A stretch of 64,000 bases of DNA from Palsa-295 sp963785585 (lineage in GTDB: Bacteria > Acidobacteriota > Terriglobia > Acidiferrales > UBA7541), in the NCBI GenBank assembly GCA_963785585.1, contig CAWAVW010000004.1, positions 2,232,001-2,296,000 of the forward strand. The letters are read 5' to 3'. Shown piece by piece: positions 17,312-25,735 of the stretch. Below the pieces are notes generated by a model. It saw only the letters and a list, made by a program, of their open reading frames with translations. It was not told where the DNA came from and did no database searches. How positions within the stretch are numbered: the first letter of the stretch is position 1; each line of letters begins with the position of its first letter. Position numbers and translations under genes: made by a program.

Positions 17312-18106
17312 GTGGCAAGGCAACGGCTCGGCCAGCATTTTCTCGGCAACAATGGATGGCGAAAGCGCATCCTCGACAATCTTCGCCTCGCGCCCAACGA
17401 AACCTGGATTGAGATCGGCCCCGGCCACGGCGAGATGACCACGCTTCTCGCCGGAGACGGACGAAAGATCGTCGCCATCGAAGCCGATCAGGCGCTTGCC
17501 GAAGGCCTCCGCGCGACGATCGACGCTGATCCCGACGAGTGGCCCGGCGTCGCCGTCGTCACCAGCGACGTGCTCGAGGCCGACATTGGCACGCTCGTGG
17601 ACGGGCGTTTTCGCGTGTACGGCAGCTTGCCCTACTACATCACCTCGCCCATTCTGCAGCATCTTTTTCGCTGGGCCGATCGCATCGCGTCCATTCACAT
17701 CGTCATCCAACTCGAAGTCGCCGAACGCATCGCCGCCCAACCCGGCCGCCGCGACTACGGCTACCTTTCAACGCTCTGCCAGTTCTACACGCAGCCCCAA
17801 ATCGCTTTTCACATTCCGCCCGGCGCGTTCCGGCCGCCGCCCAAAGTGCAGTCCGCGCTCGTGGGAATGAAGTTGCCGGGAGAAGGTGCAAAACTTCAGG
17901 TCGCCCATGCGCCGGAATTTTTCGATTTTCTGCAATCCTGTTTCGCGCAGAAGCGAAAGACTCTTCGAAACAATCTGCTGGGCCGGTGGACCGACGAGGA
18001 GATTCAAAAAGCGCTTCACGACGCGCAGCTCCGCCCCGACGCGCGCGCCGAGCAACTCACGCTGCAGCAATTTGCTCAAATTTTCAGGGGAATTTCGGCC
18101 AGGTGA
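17312..18106 (+). CDS. rsmA: 16S rRNA (adenine1518/1519-N6)-dimethyltransferase
   Basis: A KsgA/RsmA methyltransferase of about 264 residues. The N-terminal RQRLGQHFLGNN is the family hallmark. SAM-binding motif I is WIEIGPGHGEMT, the acidic motif II VAIEAD, and the catalytic motif IV is GSLPYYITSPIL. The C-terminal helical domain (FFDFLQSCFAQKRKTLRNNL) is complete. I prefer the GTG at 17312, just before RQRLGQHFL. A TTG at 17267 in frame is an alternative. It dimethylates two adenines of helix 45 during 30S assembly. It is divergent from glgA and convergent with the next gene. Confidence 0.95.
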   Translation: MARQRLGQHFLGNNGWRKRILDNLRLAPNETWIEIGPGHGEMTTLLAGDGRKIVAIEADQALAEGLRATIDADPDEWPGVAVVTSDVLEADIGTLVDGRFRVYGSLPYYITSPILQHLFRWADRIASIHIVIQLEVAERIAAQPGRRDYGYLSTLCQFYTQPQIAFHIPPGAFRPPPKVQSALVGMKLPGEGAKLQVAHAPEFFDFLQSCFAQKRKTLRNNLLGRWTDEEIQKALHDAQLRPDARAEQLTLQQFAQIFRGISAR

Positions 18107-18144
18107 AATGCGATCCTGCGCAACATCTCCGGACGTTCCGCAAA

Positions 18145-18873
18145 TCAGTCCATATCCTCAAGCACAGCCTGCAGCCGGTCCGGAAAATTAGACATGATTC
18201 CGTCCACTCCCGCCGCCACCATCGAGCGGATCATCGCCGGCTCGTCCACCGTCCACGTCGCCACTTGCAGGTCCAGCCGGTGCGCCGCATCCACGAGCTC
18301 GGTTGTCACCAAATCCGCCCGGGGGCAGAGCTGCCGTACTCCCAGTTCGAGGGCGGTCTTCGCGTGATCGCGTCCCGCCTCTTCCACCAGCAATCCCATC
18401 ATCAACGCTGAATCCACCTGGCGCAGCGCGGCAAGCGTGGACTCGTCAAACGAAATTACAATCGTCCGCGCCGCATTCTGCGCGGCGTGCAGCGCCGCTA
18501 CCAGTGAGTGATGCATCCCCAGCGTCGAGTCGTACTTCACTTCCAAATAAAAAATCACGTCGTGCTTTTGCCCAAACTCCAGGATCTCTTCCAGCGTGGG
18601 TATCTTCTGATCCATGAATTCCCGGTCGAACCATTTGCCCGCGTCCAGCTTTCGCAGCTCTGCCAGCGTGTGCTCGTGTACCGCTCCGCGTCCGTTCGTC
18701 GTCCGGTCGATTGTCGAATCGTGCATCGCGACGAACCGCGCGTCGCGCGTAAGTTGCAGATCGGTCTCGATGAAGCCCGCACCCAGCTCCACGGCGCGTT
18801 GAAACGCCGCCATGGTGTTTTCCGGCGCGTGGCCGGAAGCTCCTCGATGCGCGATGACCCAGGGTTTTCGCAT
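18145..18873 (-). CDS. Glycerophosphodiester phosphodiesterase family protein
   Basis: A 242-residue GDPD TIM-barrel protein. Motifs WVIAHRGASGHAPENT (catalytic His and Arg, with the Glu-Asn pair), GFIETDLQLTRD (metal-binding Glu and Asp) and VAMHDSTIDRTTNG (second catalytic His) are all present. A late V-x-T-W-T-V-D strand closes the barrel. It hydrolyses glycerophosphodiesters to glycerol-3-phosphate and an alcohol. No signal peptide, so it resembles cytoplasmic UgpQ more than periplasmic GlpQ. It converges on rsmA with a 38-base gap. Confidence 0.92.
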   Translation of the reverse strand: MRKPWVIAHRGASGHAPENTMAAFQRAVELGAGFIETDLQLTRDARFVAMHDSTIDRTTNGRGAVHEHTLAELRKLDAGKWFDREFMDQKIPTLEEILEFGQKHDVIFYLEVKYDSTLGMHHSLVAALHAAQNAARTIVISFDESTLAALRQVDSALMMGLLVEEAGRDHAKTALELGVRQLCPRADLVTTELVDAAHRLDLQVATWTVDEPAMIRSMVAAGVDGIMSNFPDRLQAVLEDMD

Positions 18874-19573
18874 ACCGCATCAATCCTAGCAGAAATGTTT
18901 CCGGCTTCCCCGCCGTGACTGCCCCTAAACTTCGTCGCTGATGTGGAACTTGCAAACCTGCGGTTCGCCGCTCGAATCACCCTTCACGCCAAACACCAGA
19001 CGCGTACTAGTAGCCCCCGCTCGCACCGCGCCTCAAGTGCAAATCCTTTCCTAATTGAGAGATTCGCTTGGCGGACGTGGAAGTTTTCTCGATGGAAACG
19101 CAACCATCTGGTACCGCCGATCGCTTTTCTTCCAGCATTGCCCTCGCATCCTGCTGATTTCAAGAGCTTTAGATTGTCGCGAGCAATCCTCTCCGCCAGG
19201 CCATTTTGGCGCATTGATTGCCACCTCATTGCGTCCCTCTCGGACCTCGGCGTTGGCTTCGCTAAGGAAAGCAACGCGTCACCGCCGCAATCGTAATTCG
19301 GAGTCTGAATCAAATGGCAGCACCGACGGGCAGCAGCGTTATCCAAACAATGTTGAAGCGCCTCGCCGACGAGTCGAATCCAGACTCCCAACGCGAGCGG
19401 CAGCATGGCATAGCAGCAGATACGACTGTCGGCACAGCTACGCCGCTGAAGTCCAAAGCGGCTGTTTCCTGAGGGTGTGATTCGACGGCAGCGGCTTTCG
19501 TGCAGGCCTGTCACCGGAACGCAGTGAATCGCGCCGCCCCGCAGGGCAGTGCGGAAACAAAGCCGGAAGACGG
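18874..19573 (+). other. 700-base stretch without a convincing gene
   Basis: Several frames remain open here on both strands, but none shows a recognisable family, a consistent ribosome site, or the codon pattern of neighbours. I saw no inverted repeats or transposase remnants. It may be a decayed gene or a long intergenic region before the membrane-protein operon. Confidence 0.4.
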
Positions 19574-19951
19574 GTGGTGCACACGCCTGGGGAGGCGATC
19601 GTGGCGCTGTTCGTTCTGGTGATTGTTGGGGTCGTGGTCGCTCAGACCTGGATGGACTGGCGCGACGCAAAGAGAAAGTGGGTCGTTCCCGACTGGGCAA
19701 AAGGGATGGCGCTCGCTGGTGCCGTCGCCGCATCCATGACCGGCCTCGCTTCCTACGCTTCCTATTGGCTTACCGATGCCGCCGGCCAATCCGACGATCC
19801 TTTCCGCGCCAGCATGTTCTGGCCTGAGCTTGGCTTCGCGGTGCTCGCCATGGTCGTCATCATGGTCGGGGTGAAAACCAAGCGGCTGAAACTCATGATG
19901 GTCTTGACCGCCGTCCTGATCGGCGCCTTTTGGATGGGTATGTCGCTGTAA
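19574..19951 (+). CDS. Hypothetical four-helix membrane protein
   Basis: A 125-residue protein from a GTG start (19577 is an adjacent alternative GTG). Hydrophobic segments at about residues 9-25, 44-66, 81-98 and 103-121 predict four membrane helices. A charged loop between helices 1 and 2 (WMDWRDAKRKWVVPDWAKG) is probably cytoplasmic. I do not recognise the family. It precedes two further small membrane proteins and a LytS/LytTR pair on the same strand, so it may belong to the same envelope-response locus, although 124 bases separate it from the next gene. Confidence 0.6.
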   Translation: MVHTPGEAIVALFVLVIVGVVVAQTWMDWRDAKRKWVVPDWAKGMALAGAVAASMTGLASYASYWLTDAAGQSDDPFRASMFWPELGFAVLAMVVIMVGVKTKRLKLMMVLTAVLIGAFWMGMSL

Positions 19952-20075
19952 CGCTGGTTTCTCTCCGCAGCCCTCGATCGTCGTTCCTCCTCCGTAGCCC
20001 GCCATTCGCCGGTAACCGACCGCCGTTCGCCGAATACCCCGCGACGCCTCGCGAAACACCCTCTATTCTCGCCTC

Positions 20076-20441
20076 ATGAACGGCAGCATCCAATTCGCGG
20101 GAGTCGAGACTATGACAAACGTAGAGCGCCAATCCTCATCGCTGTCCATTTCCGGTTCGGGCCTGCTCCTGGTCGGCTCGGCGCTCATGATTCTCGTCGG
20201 CATCGTTTTCCAGGCCGGCGAACTCGGCTTTGGCCACCTGCGCGTAGCCAATCTCTGGCTCTTCTCGGTCGTAGCGTCCGACCTGTGGAACTTGCTGTCC
20301 ACGCGCCTCGGAGGCCCGACCGTTTCGGAAGTCCTGCGCTTCTGGCCCCTGATTCTGGTAGGTTTGGGCATGGCAATTTTGCTCGCGACCCAGGAAAAGC
20401 GGTTCTCGCGCCGGAGCTCAGGAGGTCGAAATGCCCGATAA
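20076..20441 (+). CDS. Small membrane protein with LiaI/DUF5668-like helix pair
   Basis: A 121-residue protein with two to three hydrophobic segments. The last, VLRFWPLILVGLGMAILLA, is the F-W-P-x-x-L-I-x-x-G pattern typical of the DUF5668/LiaF_TM module and is repeated in the next gene. A second possible ATG is at codon 13. Its end overlaps the start of the LiaF-like gene by 11 bases, which supports both as real and coupled. Likely an accessory of the downstream sensor system; exact function unknown. Confidence 0.65.
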   Translation: MNGSIQFAGVETMTNVERQSSSLSISGSGLLLVGSALMILVGIVFQAGELGFGHLRVANLWLFSVVASDLWNLLSTRLGGPTVSEVLRFWPLILVGLGMAILLATQEKRFSRRSSGGRNAR

Positions 20442-21165
20442 CCGATCTCGCCGTTTCAGCTCCGGCCTCATTATCGGACTTTCCGTCGTCGCCTTTGGCG
20501 TCGTCCTGCTTCTCAACGAACAAGGCATCCTGCCCGACCGCGTGTACAGCTTCTGGCCGATCCTGCTCGTCGCTTTCGGTATCGCCAATCTGTTCGAAAC
20601 AGGCAAACCCGGCCATCATTTTTGGGGCTACGCGATGGTGGGCGCGGGCATGGCTTTAATCGGCGAGGAAACCGGAATTATTCGCATCCGTTGGGACATG
20701 ATCTGGCCCGTCATCATCATCGCCGTCGGGATCTTCATGATTTCCCAATCCGTCGGCCGGCGCACCAATCCCGACGGTTCGCGTTCCTTCTCCTGGGCGC
20801 AAACCTGGAACACACCGACCGCAGACTCCGATATCAACGCGCTCGCCGTTTTTAGCGGCTTTAAGCGCCGCGTGACACTCAAAAATTTCCGGGGCGGCCG
20901 GATGCTAGCCATCTTCGGCGGCTACCAGCTCGACCTACGCCAAGCCGACATCGACGGCAACGAGGCGGTGATCGACGCCAGCTCCATCTTCGGCGGCGGC
21001 GAGATTCGCGTGCCCGAAAACTGGATCATCGTTATGGAAGGCTCCGGCATCTTCGGCGGCTACACCGACGACACCCATCAGGACCAGGTAGAGATGTCGC
21101 CCACCGCCAAACGCCTGATCATTCGCGGCGTCGCGGTTTTCGGCGGCATGGTCGTAAAAAACTAA
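20431..21165 (+). CDS. LiaF-like membrane protein (DUF5668 + LiaF C-terminal domain)
   Basis: A 244-residue protein. The N-terminal half has four membrane segments, including two FWPI/IWPVIII-type helices (SFWPILLVAFGIANLF near residues 41-56 and DMIWPVIIIAVGIFMI near 90-105). The C-terminal half is a beta-strand repeat region (ALAVFSGFKRRV, MLAIFGGYQLDLRQA, DASSIFGGGEIRVPENW, GVAVFGGMVV), the periodic G-G pattern of the LiaF/DUF2154 'cell wall-active antibiotics response' domain. In Firmicutes LiaF inhibits the LiaS kinase until envelope stress occurs. Here it is followed within 6 bases by a sensor kinase gene, so an analogous inhibitor role is plausible but inferred. Confidence 0.85.
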   Translation: MPDNRSRRFSSGLIIGLSVVAFGVVLLLNEQGILPDRVYSFWPILLVAFGIANLFETGKPGHHFWGYAMVGAGMALIGEETGIIRIRWDMIWPVIIIAVGIFMISQSVGRRTNPDGSRSFSWAQTWNTPTADSDINALAVFSGFKRRVTLKNFRGGRMLAIFGGYQLDLRQADIDGNEAVIDASSIFGGGEIRVPENWIIVMEGSGIFGGYTDDTHQDQVEMSPTAKRLIIRGVAVFGGMVVKN

Positions 21166-21171
21166 CGCGCC

Positions 21172-22239
21172 ATGCACCCGATCCTTCTCCATTTCCGGCG
21201 GCTCCTGCTTTACCTGTCGGTCTGGGTGCCCGTCGCCGCGCTGCTCGCCTATCTTCTCGGCGCCTCTGGCCAGATGAACGGGCGAGAGACTCTCGTTCTC
21301 GCCGTACCGCTCTGCATCCTCTATGCCTTCGTCTGCCTCTCGGCCTGGTATTCGTGCCGCGTCACGCCGATCGATAAATCCAGCACATCAAAACTTTTGC
21401 TCGCGCATCTGGGCGGCGCCATGGTCGCCAGCGGACTCTGGGTTCTCGCGGCGCGCTGGCTCGCTCACTCGCTCTCGCGCACTCCCGCGTTCCGCGGCAT
21501 CGACGCAAAATTCATGCCCGAGCTTCCTCTCGTCGCCGGAACCGGGATCCTCCTCTACTTTCTATCCGTCGCTTTTTATTACGTGTACCTCACTTTCGAA
21601 GCCAACCAGGAAGCCGAAGCCCGCGTCATGAAAGCCAGCGTCCTGGCTCGCGACGCCGAACTGAAAGCCCTCAAAGCCCAGGTAAACCCGCATTTCCTTT
21701 TCAACAGCTTGAATTCGATCAGCGCCCTCACCACTTCCGATCCCGCCAAGGCCCGCGAAATGTGCGTCCTTCTCGGCGACTTCCTACGCCGGACCCTCGG
21801 CCTCGGCGAAAAATCCGTCATCCCGCTTGAAGAAGAGCTCTCGCTCATTCATGCCTTCCTCGCCGTCGAAAAAGTTCGCTTCGGCCCCCGCATCCAGATG
21901 CAGGAGACCGTCGATCCCAAAGCCCTCAACGTCCTGGTCCTCCCGCTCCTGCTTCAGCCGCTGGTCGAAAACGCTGTCGCTCACGGCATCGCGAACTTGA
22001 TTGAAGGCGGGTGGATTCGCGTCCGTATCGAATGCAAGGGCGTCGAGCTTGCCATCGCCGTCGAAAATAACTTCGATCCAGACGCTCCGCCGCGCCGCAA
22101 AAGCGGCGTCGGCCTCGTGAACGTCCGCCAGCGCCTGAAGGCTCGTTACGGCAATAAAGCCAGCTTCACCTACAAACCGGACGGCGAAGTCTTCCGCGTC
22201 GCACTCCAATTCCCCGCCGAACGAGAGGCAGCGGCATGA
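21172..22239 (+). CDS. LytS/YehU-type sensor histidine kinase
   Basis: A 355-residue kinase. Four membrane helices (about residues 8-30, 41-60, 75-97 and 118-141) are followed by a short linker and the His_kinase (PF06580-type) box QVNPHFLFNSLNSISAL with the phospho-acceptor at His174. The ATPase domain holds LLLQPLVENAVAHGI (N box) and GVGLVNVRQRLKARYG (G box). The extracellular sensing region is minimal, as in intramembrane-sensing kinases, which fits control by the LiaF-like neighbour. The stop overlaps the response regulator start by four bases. Confidence 0.93.
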   Translation: MHPILLHFRRLLLYLSVWVPVAALLAYLLGASGQMNGRETLVLAVPLCILYAFVCLSAWYSCRVTPIDKSSTSKLLLAHLGGAMVASGLWVLAARWLAHSLSRTPAFRGIDAKFMPELPLVAGTGILLYFLSVAFYYVYLTFEANQEAEARVMKASVLARDAELKALKAQVNPHFLFNSLNSISALTTSDPAKAREMCVLLGDFLRRTLGLGEKSVIPLEEELSLIHAFLAVEKVRFGPRIQMQETVDPKALNVLVLPLLLQPLVENAVAHGIANLIEGGWIRVRIECKGVELAIAVENNFDPDAPPRRKSGVGLVNVRQRLKARYGNKASFTYKPDGEVFRVALQFPAEREAAA

Positions 22240-23018
22240 GCGCAAGCACCGACAAGAGAATCCGCGCCATCATCGTGGACGACGAAGACCTGGCCCGCCA
22301 GGTTCTCCGCGAATTCCTCTCGAAACATGACGACATCGAGATCATCGCCGAATGTGCCAACGGTTTTGAGGCCGTCAAAGCTGTCATGGAACAGAAACCC
22401 GACTTGCTCTTCCTCGATATCCAGATGCCCAAGCTCGACGGCTTTGAAGTCCTCGAATTGATCGGCAACGAAACCGCCGTCGTCTTTGTCACTGCCTACG
22501 ATAGCTACGCCATCAAAGCCTTTGGAGTGCACGCGGTGGACTATTTGCTGAAGCCCTACGGCGCCGAGCGCTTCAACGGGGCTCTTGAACGCGCGAAAGA
22601 GCGAGTCAGCGGTCGCGCCGCGGGAAAAAGCTCGCCGGACCTGCCGCTGCCTGCCGATCTTTCCGCCTCAGCGCGAGCGCCGCTGCAACATCTCGATCGC
22701 ATCGCCGTTCGCGATGGCACCCGCGTTTTCATCATTCCCGTCGCCAAGCTCGACTACGCCGAAGCGCAGGATGACTACGTCGCCCTCGCCTCCGAAGGCA
22801 AAAAGCACCTGAAACAACAAACCATCTCAAGCCTCGAAGCTGCCCTCGATCCATCGCGCTTTATGCGGATTCACCGCTCCTACATCGTGAATCTTGAGCG
22901 TGTCGCCCGGCTCGAGCCCTACGCCAAAGACAGCCACATCGCCATCCTCACGAACGGCGCCCAAATCCCCGTCAGTCGCTCCGGCTACGCGAAACTCCGC
23001 GAATTTCTCGATAAATAG
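22236..23018 (+). CDS. LytTR-family response regulator
   Basis: A 260-residue regulator. The receiver domain (residues 9-125) has VDDED, the phospho-acceptor Asp61 in LLFLDIQMPKLDG, and the switch lysine in LLKPYGAERF. After a linker, residues about 155-258 form a LytTR DNA-binding domain (DRIAVRDGTRVFIIPVAKLD, FMRIHRSYIVNLERV, QIPVSRSGYAKLREFL). Partner of the LytS-type kinase upstream. Its targets are unknown; the operon's own membrane genes are the natural first guess. Confidence 0.95.
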   Translation: MSASTDKRIRAIIVDDEDLARQVLREFLSKHDDIEIIAECANGFEAVKAVMEQKPDLLFLDIQMPKLDGFEVLELIGNETAVVFVTAYDSYAIKAFGVHAVDYLLKPYGAERFNGALERAKERVSGRAAGKSSPDLPLPADLSASARAPLQHLDRIAVRDGTRVFIIPVAKLDYAEAQDDYVALASEGKKHLKQQTISSLEAALDPSRFMRIHRSYIVNLERVARLEPYAKDSHIAILTNGAQIPVSRSGYAKLREFLDK

Positions 23019-23131
23019 CCCTTGGCCCGCGAGAAAATTTCGACCGAGTACTACGGTGTCGCAGTTTGATACACGGCCCTGTTCTAGGACTTCTACTACT
23101 CGCCTTTTACCCCGTATTAACCATATCCATA

Positions 23132-23161
23132 TTGCTAGCACGCTCGGTTTCGTAGTACTGT
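23132..23161 (+). promoter_or_regulatory. Possible promoter of the coiled-coil/OmpA/GTPase/kinase cluster
   Basis: TTGCTA (23132-23137) and TACTGT (23156-23161) are separated by 18 bases in an otherwise gene-free 233-base spacer that is more A/T-rich than its surroundings. Predicted start near 23168, about 85 bases before the first gene. Match is moderate. Confidence 0.35.
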
Positions 23162-23251
23162 CCCGCCATGCCTCGACCTCAACGGCGACGGTCCCCCCGG
23201 CATGGCGTGAAGGACAAGCGAGTCAAGATTATCCCAAGGAGAGGTAGGAAA

Positions 23252-23818
23252 ATGGCATCCCCGGCGGACGCAAAAATCCCGAATTCATCCGGCAAGGAAA
23301 ACGCGGAAGGCGCGAATGTAGATAAAATCCGCGACATATTGTTTGGCACCCAGATGCGCGACTACGAGAAGCGTTTCTCGCGCCTGGAAGACACCGTCAC
23401 CAAAGCCATCGAAACGCTGCGCGAAGACACCACCAAGCGCCTCGATACCCTCAGCAGTTTCGTGCAGCAGGAAGTGGATTCGCTCAGCCAGCGCATCAAA
23501 AACGAAAAGGGCGAACGCGTGGAAGGCCTGAAGGAGTTCTCGCGCGAGGTGAAGGACAGCACCAAAGCGATCGAAAAGAAACTGTCGCAACTGGAAGAGA
23601 GCATGTCCGACGGCCAGAGCGAAATCCGCGCCAAGCTGCTCGAGCATTCCAAAGCCGTCTCCGCCGAAATCGACAAACTTCGCCGCGATTCTAGCGCCGC
23701 CCTCAACCGCGAGGTGGAAACGCTGCGCGACGAAAAGACCGACCGCGCCGGCCTGGCCGATCTCTTCAGCGAATTTTCGCTGCGCTTGAAGAATAAATTC
23801 GAGTTGCCCGACGAGTAG
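23252..23818 (+). CDS. Coiled-coil protein of unknown function
   Basis: A 188-residue hydrophilic protein. The ATG at 23252 has a strong ribosome site (AAGGAGAGGTAGGAAA). After a short N-terminal region, residues about 22-165 are almost entirely heptad-like charged helix (EKRFSRLEDTVTKAIETL, EVKDSTKAIEKKLSQLEE), predicting a long coiled coil. The C-terminus (GLADLFSEFSLRLKNKFELP) is a conserved-looking amphipathic tail. No membrane segment or signal. It precedes the OmpA-domain protein by 31 bases on the same strand and probably acts with it as a cytoplasmic scaffold, but this is inference from position. Confidence 0.75.
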   Translation: MASPADAKIPNSSGKENAEGANVDKIRDILFGTQMRDYEKRFSRLEDTVTKAIETLREDTTKRLDTLSSFVQQEVDSLSQRIKNEKGERVEGLKEFSREVKDSTKAIEKKLSQLEESMSDGQSEIRAKLLEHSKAVSAEIDKLRRDSSAALNREVETLRDEKTDRAGLADLFSEFSLRLKNKFELPDE

Positions 23819-23849
23819 TCAGCCGCTAGGGCGCGACCGCGAGAAAACG

Positions 23850-25721
23850 GTGGGCGAAACCATTCATACCGCCGGGCGAGACACTCATCCTTCCGACATG
23901 GCCGAGCAAGCGACACGCCGCGCCCCAACGGGGCCAACGCAGGAAACTCCCACGGATAAACAGCACGACTACGAAGAGCTGCGCCGATTGATCGTCGGTC
24001 CTGAAAAAGACGGTATCGCCGCGATCGAAGACCGCCTCGAAAACGTAGAGAAGCGCACCGAAGACGTCAGCACGGTCGTCGCCGAAGCCATCCAGCTCCG
24101 CCGCGAAAAGGGCGACGATCGCGCTCTCGCCGAAGCTCTCGCGCCCACCATCCAAGCCACCCTGCGCGAATCCGTTCGCCGCGATCCGCACGTCCTCGCC
24201 GATGCCCTCTTTCCCGTGATGGGCCCCGCGATTCGCAAATCCATCACCGAGACCTTGCGCTCCATGCTCGAATCGTTCAACGAAACGCTCGAGCACAGCC
24301 TTTCCATTCAGGGTATCAAGTGGCGCATCGAAGCCATGCGTACCGGAAAATCCTTCGCCGAAATTGCCGTCATGCACAGCCTGCTGTTTCGCGTCGAACA
24401 GATTTTCCTGATTCACAAGGAAACCGGACTGGTGCTGAATCACCTGGTAGCGCCTTCCGTCGCCACGCAGGATCCGGACATGATCGCCGGAATGCTCACC
24501 GCCATTCAGCAGTTCGTCCGCGATTCCTTCAGCTCGAAGACGACCGAAAGCCTCGGCAGCCTCAACGTCGGCGAACTCGAAGTCTGGCTCGAAGAAAGTC
24601 CGGACGCGGTTCTCGCCGCCGTCATCCGCGGCCACGCGCCCCAGGATTACCGCCTGGCGATGAACGAGGCGCTCGAAGACGTCCAACGTCACTACGGTCC
24701 CGCGCTCTCGAATTTCAAAGGCGATGCCGGACCGTTTCGCTCCGCCGAAGAAAAGCTCGCGCCACTGCTCGAAACCCACTATAAGCAGGGCGACGGCGAA
24801 GCAAAAAAGACTCCCAGGGCCGCCATCGTGGCCGGCGCGATCCTCGGAGCCCTGATCCTTGGATGGATCGTTTACTCCACCTATCTGATTCTGCAGTGGC
24901 GCAAGTTCCTCCACGCCCTCGACCACCAGCCGGGCATTGTTCTCGTCTCGCACAACAAATCCGGCGGCAAATTCCAGATCCAGGGCTTCCGTGATCCCTA
25001 TTCCGACGATCCCGCAAAACTTCTCTCAGACGCCAACCTGGATCCCAAAGACGCGGACTTGCAGCTCGCTCCCTATTATTCGCTCGACGACGCCATCGTC
25101 GCCCGCCGATCCGCCGAAATTTTGCATCCCCCTGCGGGCGTGAAACTCGTCGCGAAAAACGGAGAACTCATCGCCGAAGGCTCCGCGCCCCCACAGTGGA
25201 TCGCTCAATTCGAAGCGCATGCTCCCTGGATCGCCGGAGTCACTCGGATCAACGATTCCCGCCTCGAGAATTCCGATCTCGCCGCGCTCAAGCCGCTCAA
25301 AACCACCATTGAATCCACCGTCGTGCTTTTTCCAGTCGGCAGCGCCCAGATCGAAACGGGTCAGGACGATAAACTCGCGCAAATCGGCAAAAACTTTCAA
25401 GACTTGCTCGCCCAGGCCGCTCGCCTCCACGAATCCGTCACCGTCGAAGTCACCGGACACACCGACAGCACCGGCATCGAGGGAACGAACCTGCCGCTCA
25501 GCCAGGAACGCGCCGACGCCGTTCGCGCCCATTTCCTTCGCCATGGCATAAAACCTGCCAACCTGCGAACCGTCGGTGTGGGCACGTCGCAACCGTTGCA
25601 TTCCGAAGACACCGAAGAAGGCCGCCAGTACAATCGCAGCGTCACGTTCCGGATCGCTTTCACTCCACTTCCCGTCACGTCTTCCCTCGGCGCAAATTCC
25701 AGTGCGCTCGCGGGCAACTAA
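23850..25721 (+). CDS. Inner-membrane OmpA-domain protein with large cytoplasmic N-terminal region
   Basis: A 623-residue protein (GTG at 23850; an ATG at 23898 is an alternative start). Residues 1-320 lack a signal peptide and are predicted cytoplasmic: helical at 40-150, then an alpha/beta module at about 155-290 (EQIFLIHKETGLVLNHLV, an acidic helix, LEVWLEESPDAVLAAVI, a second helix) whose strand/helix order resembles roadblock/longin folds. One membrane helix at 325-348 (IVAGAILGALILGWIVYSTY). Then a BON-like segment about 420-470, and an OmpA peptidoglycan-binding domain at 490-605 with VTGHTDSTGIEGTNLPLSQE and YNRSV. It could link the cell wall to cytoplasmic partners. The next gene, 14 bases on, is a small GTPase. 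Confidence 0.85.
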   Translation: MGETIHTAGRDTHPSDMAEQATRRAPTGPTQETPTDKQHDYEELRRLIVGPEKDGIAAIEDRLENVEKRTEDVSTVVAEAIQLRREKGDDRALAEALAPTIQATLRESVRRDPHVLADALFPVMGPAIRKSITETLRSMLESFNETLEHSLSIQGIKWRIEAMRTGKSFAEIAVMHSLLFRVEQIFLIHKETGLVLNHLVAPSVATQDPDMIAGMLTAIQQFVRDSFSSKTTESLGSLNVGELEVWLEESPDAVLAAVIRGHAPQDYRLAMNEALEDVQRHYGPALSNFKGDAGPFRSAEEKLAPLLETHYKQGDGEAKKTPRAAIVAGAILGALILGWIVYSTYLILQWRKFLHALDHQPGIVLVSHNKSGGKFQIQGFRDPYSDDPAKLLSDANLDPKDADLQLAPYYSLDDAIVARRSAEILHPPAGVKLVAKNGELIAEGSAPPQWIAQFEAHAPWIAGVTRINDSRLENSDLAALKPLKTTIESTVVLFPVGSAQIETGQDDKLAQIGKNFQDLLAQAARLHESVTVEVTGHTDSTGIEGTNLPLSQERADAVRAHFLRHGIKPANLRTVGVGTSQPLHSEDTEEGRQYNRSVTFRIAFTPLPVTSSLGANSSALAGN

Positions 25722-25735
25722 AGAGAGCGGCTCGC

